The translations under genes and the position numbers were made by a program. This document shows, one piece after another, positions 60,901 through 64,000 of a DNA stretch of 64,000 bases; positions within the stretch are counted from its first letter, which is position 1; the number at the start of each line of letters is the position of its first letter. The DNA is from Brachionus koreanus (lineage: Eukaryota; Rotifera; Eurotatoria; Ploima; Brachionidae): NCBI GenBank assembly GCA_016987375.1, contig PJRA01000506.1:892766-956765 (forward strand), in the 5' to 3' direction. The notes beneath the pieces are model-generated. The model ran no database searches and had not been told where the DNA came from. It saw nothing but the letters and a program-made list of their open reading frames with translations.

Positions 60901-63900
60901 GCGGTAACTGGTGCAAATTACTACTTTGAAAAATATTTTGGTTTTGTCTTTCTGATTTCTTTTTTTTGTGCAGATAAAAAATTAGCTTATTTTTTGTTTT
61001 CGGCAAGCTTTCTTGGTCCCAGTTGTTTAATATAAAATCAAAATAGATTTAAGCCAAAATATAGGGGAATATTTTTCTGGAATATAAAAACAATCTAAAA
61101 TTAACTATTGAAATTAAGTAGATAATTTCATACTGTGCTCAGAAAAAAAAAAGCTACTTGGATATTAAAAAAATAAAAATTATTGTTTTTATCTATTTCT
61201 ATTTGGCTTTGTTTTTTACTTTGTTTTCTTTCAACTAGATTTAGTAATCAATCAAAAATTTTGCTTATGCTACTTAGATTAATCTGGATTAATCAAACAC
61301 TCGCTGACACTTATAGAATTAAATTTTCGATCTCTAGGAAGCTAAATCGAAAATTGTAACTTTAAATTTTACTTAGGCGATTATTTTTAAATAGAAAAAA
61401 AAGCTTAACTTTGTCTTTTTTCCTATTGTATTATTGGTATAAAAGCTTTTAGAAAATGAAACAATCTTCCCAAATAGAGTTTGAGCAATTTTAAACAAAA
61501 GATACATTTCGTGTGTTTTAAAAGAAAGAAAAAGCTTGTTCTTCCGTAATACGAAGCTGGTTATGAGCATTGAACATTCTAAAAAACTAATTTCAAATTG
61601 TTACTTCATAAAAGGTAATCGATTGATCAATAAAGCTTGAGTTTATTTTATTAAATGCTTGTTGTTTGCTATTAATTAAATTTTTAATAACAAACAAAAG
61701 TGAACAAATGAAAATTTTTTCATTAGAGCAAATTTTTTGTAGCATAAAATTTGTCCAAATAATTGAAATTTTCCTGGCGGCATTAGACATGTTAAGAAAA
61801 AAAATACGGCAAATCTAAATAGACATACTTGATGAATTCAATTTGTTTAGTTTAATAGAAATTAAAAGCACTTAGGTTAAGATTTAAATTAGTTAAAAAA
61901 AAAGTTCTAGACCCAAAAACTAAATTGTTAAACACGAAATCTTGCGTTAAATCGAAAATATAATTGTTAATTTTCTCTTAAACAAAGTATAACTTAAAAT
62001 ATTAAAATTTTGCAAATATACATATATAACGCTTAAAAATGAAAAAAAATCTAGAAAAAATTACCCAACTTGTTAAACTAATGAGAAATTAGTCTATTCA
62101 TGAAAAATTATTTGAATATATTTTTATAGAGTTTTTCACTGAAAATATAACATTTCAAAATGAAATAAAATGGTCATTTGTTTCAAGGCTTTAAAGCATT
62201 TATTTAATTGCTTGGTTGAAATACCTTGGTTACTAAACAGCTAGAAACTAATTGATTTTTTGAAAATAAAAAAAATCTAATTTTAGGTTATGCATAGGGT
62301 GTTATCGCAAAAGCGATCATCATAGTTAAATCAAGTAAATTCATTAATTTAAATTGAATAAATAACAATTTCCAGTAAATATTAGACATGTTCAATTTAA
62401 AATACAATATTTACCTTATAGATTTTTTAATCGAAAATTGTTTAGCTCAAAAAAACTTATAGGAAATTGATTCTGGTACACAAATAGAATAAATTACTTG
62501 TTTTTCTAAACAATTCAAATTCACAATTTCTAGGTTTTAATCGATTTTGTTTCATTTAAATTCCTGTTTTACTAGAATATCAAGCTAAGAGATCCAAACA
62601 AGTCAATTTAAACAAATATTTAATTGAGTGAGAATAAACTTATTAATACAATTCGATTTTTTAAGACAAATAAAAAATTATTGTTATATAACAATATTTA
62701 TGTTCATCTAGACCCTAAAAACTCTCTATTCAACTTGTTGAAAAAAATTTTCACCAACTCGTGCAAAATAGAATTAGTATTATATCAAATTTCTTCTTAG
62801 ATGACAAATATCGCATTCGAGCACTTTTATTTAACAATCAATTCCTACTTTTTAGCCCAAATATACAAAAAAATTTAATTTAGTAAATTTATTTTTGAAA
62901 CTAAGCATATTAGAACTCTTGATTTAATAATTAGATGAAAATTCCTCTCGATGATATTAAAAATGAATATCGGAAAAATGAATATCTAAAAAAACTCAAA
63001 AGCTTGTAATGCTATTGTTCTGAGCATTAACCCATTTTCGAAAATTCAATTATATCCACAGGTTTGTTTTAAATATTTGAAGCTTTATCAATACAATTTT
63101 GCTTAATCTATGGTTTGGTCTTTTATCAAAAAGCAAATAACTTGCCGAATACAAAATGACAAAAAATTTTATTTCTTTTTAGAAAATTAACTAAATTTAT
63201 TAGAAGATTTTCAATATAATTTTCTAAATCAAACAAAAATTGGATTAAAATTAAACTGAAACAGTTTGTTTCCATTATTTTCTGCTTGGTTCCAATTTTG
63301 ACCTTAATTTAATTAAATCCTTCAAGTTCATTTTGAAAACAAAACAAAATCTAAACTAATACTTTGAGGTATTTACCTTAAAGGCATAAATTAAACCAGT
63401 GATAACATATGCTCATATAAAAATTGTGCTAAGACTTTTATTTAATGATTAATGACCCATTGTTGGCCAATTAAAGATAAAAAAGTCAATATTCATCCAA
63501 AGTATACTTGACATTGAGCATTAATTAATAGAGTATTCTAATTTTTAATTTGTAAAACATAAGCAAAATTTATTGGTTTTTAAAAAGAATATTAGAAAAA
63601 TCACGAAAAAAGGAGTTTTTGTTGTTATTTTTATTTTTCAAATAAAAAGGCACGTTCAACGTCATTTTTCTTTGAAAATAATCTTAAATTACCACCTTTG
63701 ATTTAAAAAGCTAAAATAAACCAAGAAAAGATCAATACTTATATGAGATACTTTGAACTCAATTCCTTAAAAACAAAAAATTATAAATTCATGTAAATTT
63801 CAAAAATTTTATTCAAAATTTAAAAATTGAATGCAATAAAATGGAAAAAAAAGACTTAAAAAAATTAAATTGATTTAGAAAATGAAAAATAATTTTGACT

Positions 63901-64000
63901 GTAATTAAAAAAAAATTTTTTCAGTTTTTCAGAAAAAAAAAATATCATTTGATGATAAAAAATAATTATATTTTGAAATATTTTATTAAAAATTATCTAT
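57913..64000. other. long gene-poor AT-rich region to the window end
   Basis: About 6 kb upstream of the Ig gene. The first 600 bp, including a small palindrome (GAGAGATCTCTC near 58295), are slightly less AT-rich and may be promoter or 5'UTR. The remaining ORFs, such as those near 61373-61790, are short with random composition. It may be an intron or upstream region of a neighbouring gene. No repeat, RNA gene or exon can be supported. Confidence 0.5.

Noticed and set aside
1..64000. CRISPR arrays, bacterial operons, ribosome-binding sites and intact tRNA or rRNA genes.
   Set aside because: The window is clearly eukaryotic with spliced genes. No cloverleaf with intact A and B boxes and no regularly spaced repeats were found by eye; a tRNA scan would settle the former.

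Overview
This window looks like nuclear DNA of a small-genome invertebrate animal. The sequence is extremely AT-rich (well under 30% GC by eye). Genes are broken by GT-AG introns that can be as short as 46-60 nt, and the gene content is animal: kainate-type glutamate receptors, the NCoR/SMRT corepressor, a collagen galactosyltransferase, tyrosylprotein sulfotransferases, a GPI-type immunoglobulin-superfamily protein, CHP-type EF-hand proteins and a meiotic HORMA protein. A rotifer-like or other lophotrochozoan genome would fit, but the species cannot be proven from the sequence. All exon models below are my own splice reconstructions. Each was checked for GT/AG borders and for codon phase at every junction.

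Layout. 1-58 (+) is the end of an EF-hand gene. 1803-7656 and 11954-16570 (+) are two head-to-tail kainate-type ionotropic glutamate receptor genes, separated by 4.3 kb that holds a decayed LINE; another decayed LINE lies in an intron of the first. 17346-17912 and 20000-20557 (-) are two intronless CHP1-like genes. 21380-22640 (-) is a 5'-truncated LINE interrupted by a foldback MITE, with a 33-N assembly gap inside the MITE. 23650-24636 (-) is a divergent tyrosylprotein sulfotransferase-like gene. 25248-27605 (-) is a six-exon GT25 collagen galactosyltransferase. 29938-40301 (-) is a four-exon NCoR-like gene carrying a piggyBac-type MITE in its first intron. 45274-47060 (-) is a six-exon HORMAD/Hop1-like gene and 47546-48786 (-) a five-exon SPFH/band-7 membrane protein. 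51947-53128 (+) is a canonical tyrosylprotein sulfotransferase. 55599-57912 (-) is a nine-exon Ig-domain protein with a GPI-type tail. The last 6 kb show no gene that I can support.

The strongest new observation is in the first receptor gene. Two adjacent 218-nt exons (5751-5968 and 6055-6272) each encode the end of the pore loop, the whole M3 gate helix and the start of the S2 ligand-binding segment. Including both or skipping both gives a frameshift and an early stop, so they behave as mutually exclusive exons that would swap the channel gate. The neighbouring paralogue carries lysine instead of glutamine at the Q/R site, and a 168-bp, 167/168-identical tract shared by the two genes points to recent gene conversion. 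Other notable items are a HORMA-PHD-winged-helix architecture, an SPFH protein with an eight-cysteine insert, an NCoR in which I find no SANT2, a sulfotransferase paralogue that has lost its PAPS-binding arginine, and a MITE nested in a LINE with a 9-bp target duplication.

Functionally the genes fall into unrelated groups (neuronal signalling, secretory-pathway modification, transcriptional repression, meiosis). Apart from the tandem receptor pair and the tandem CHP pair I see no operon-like logic.
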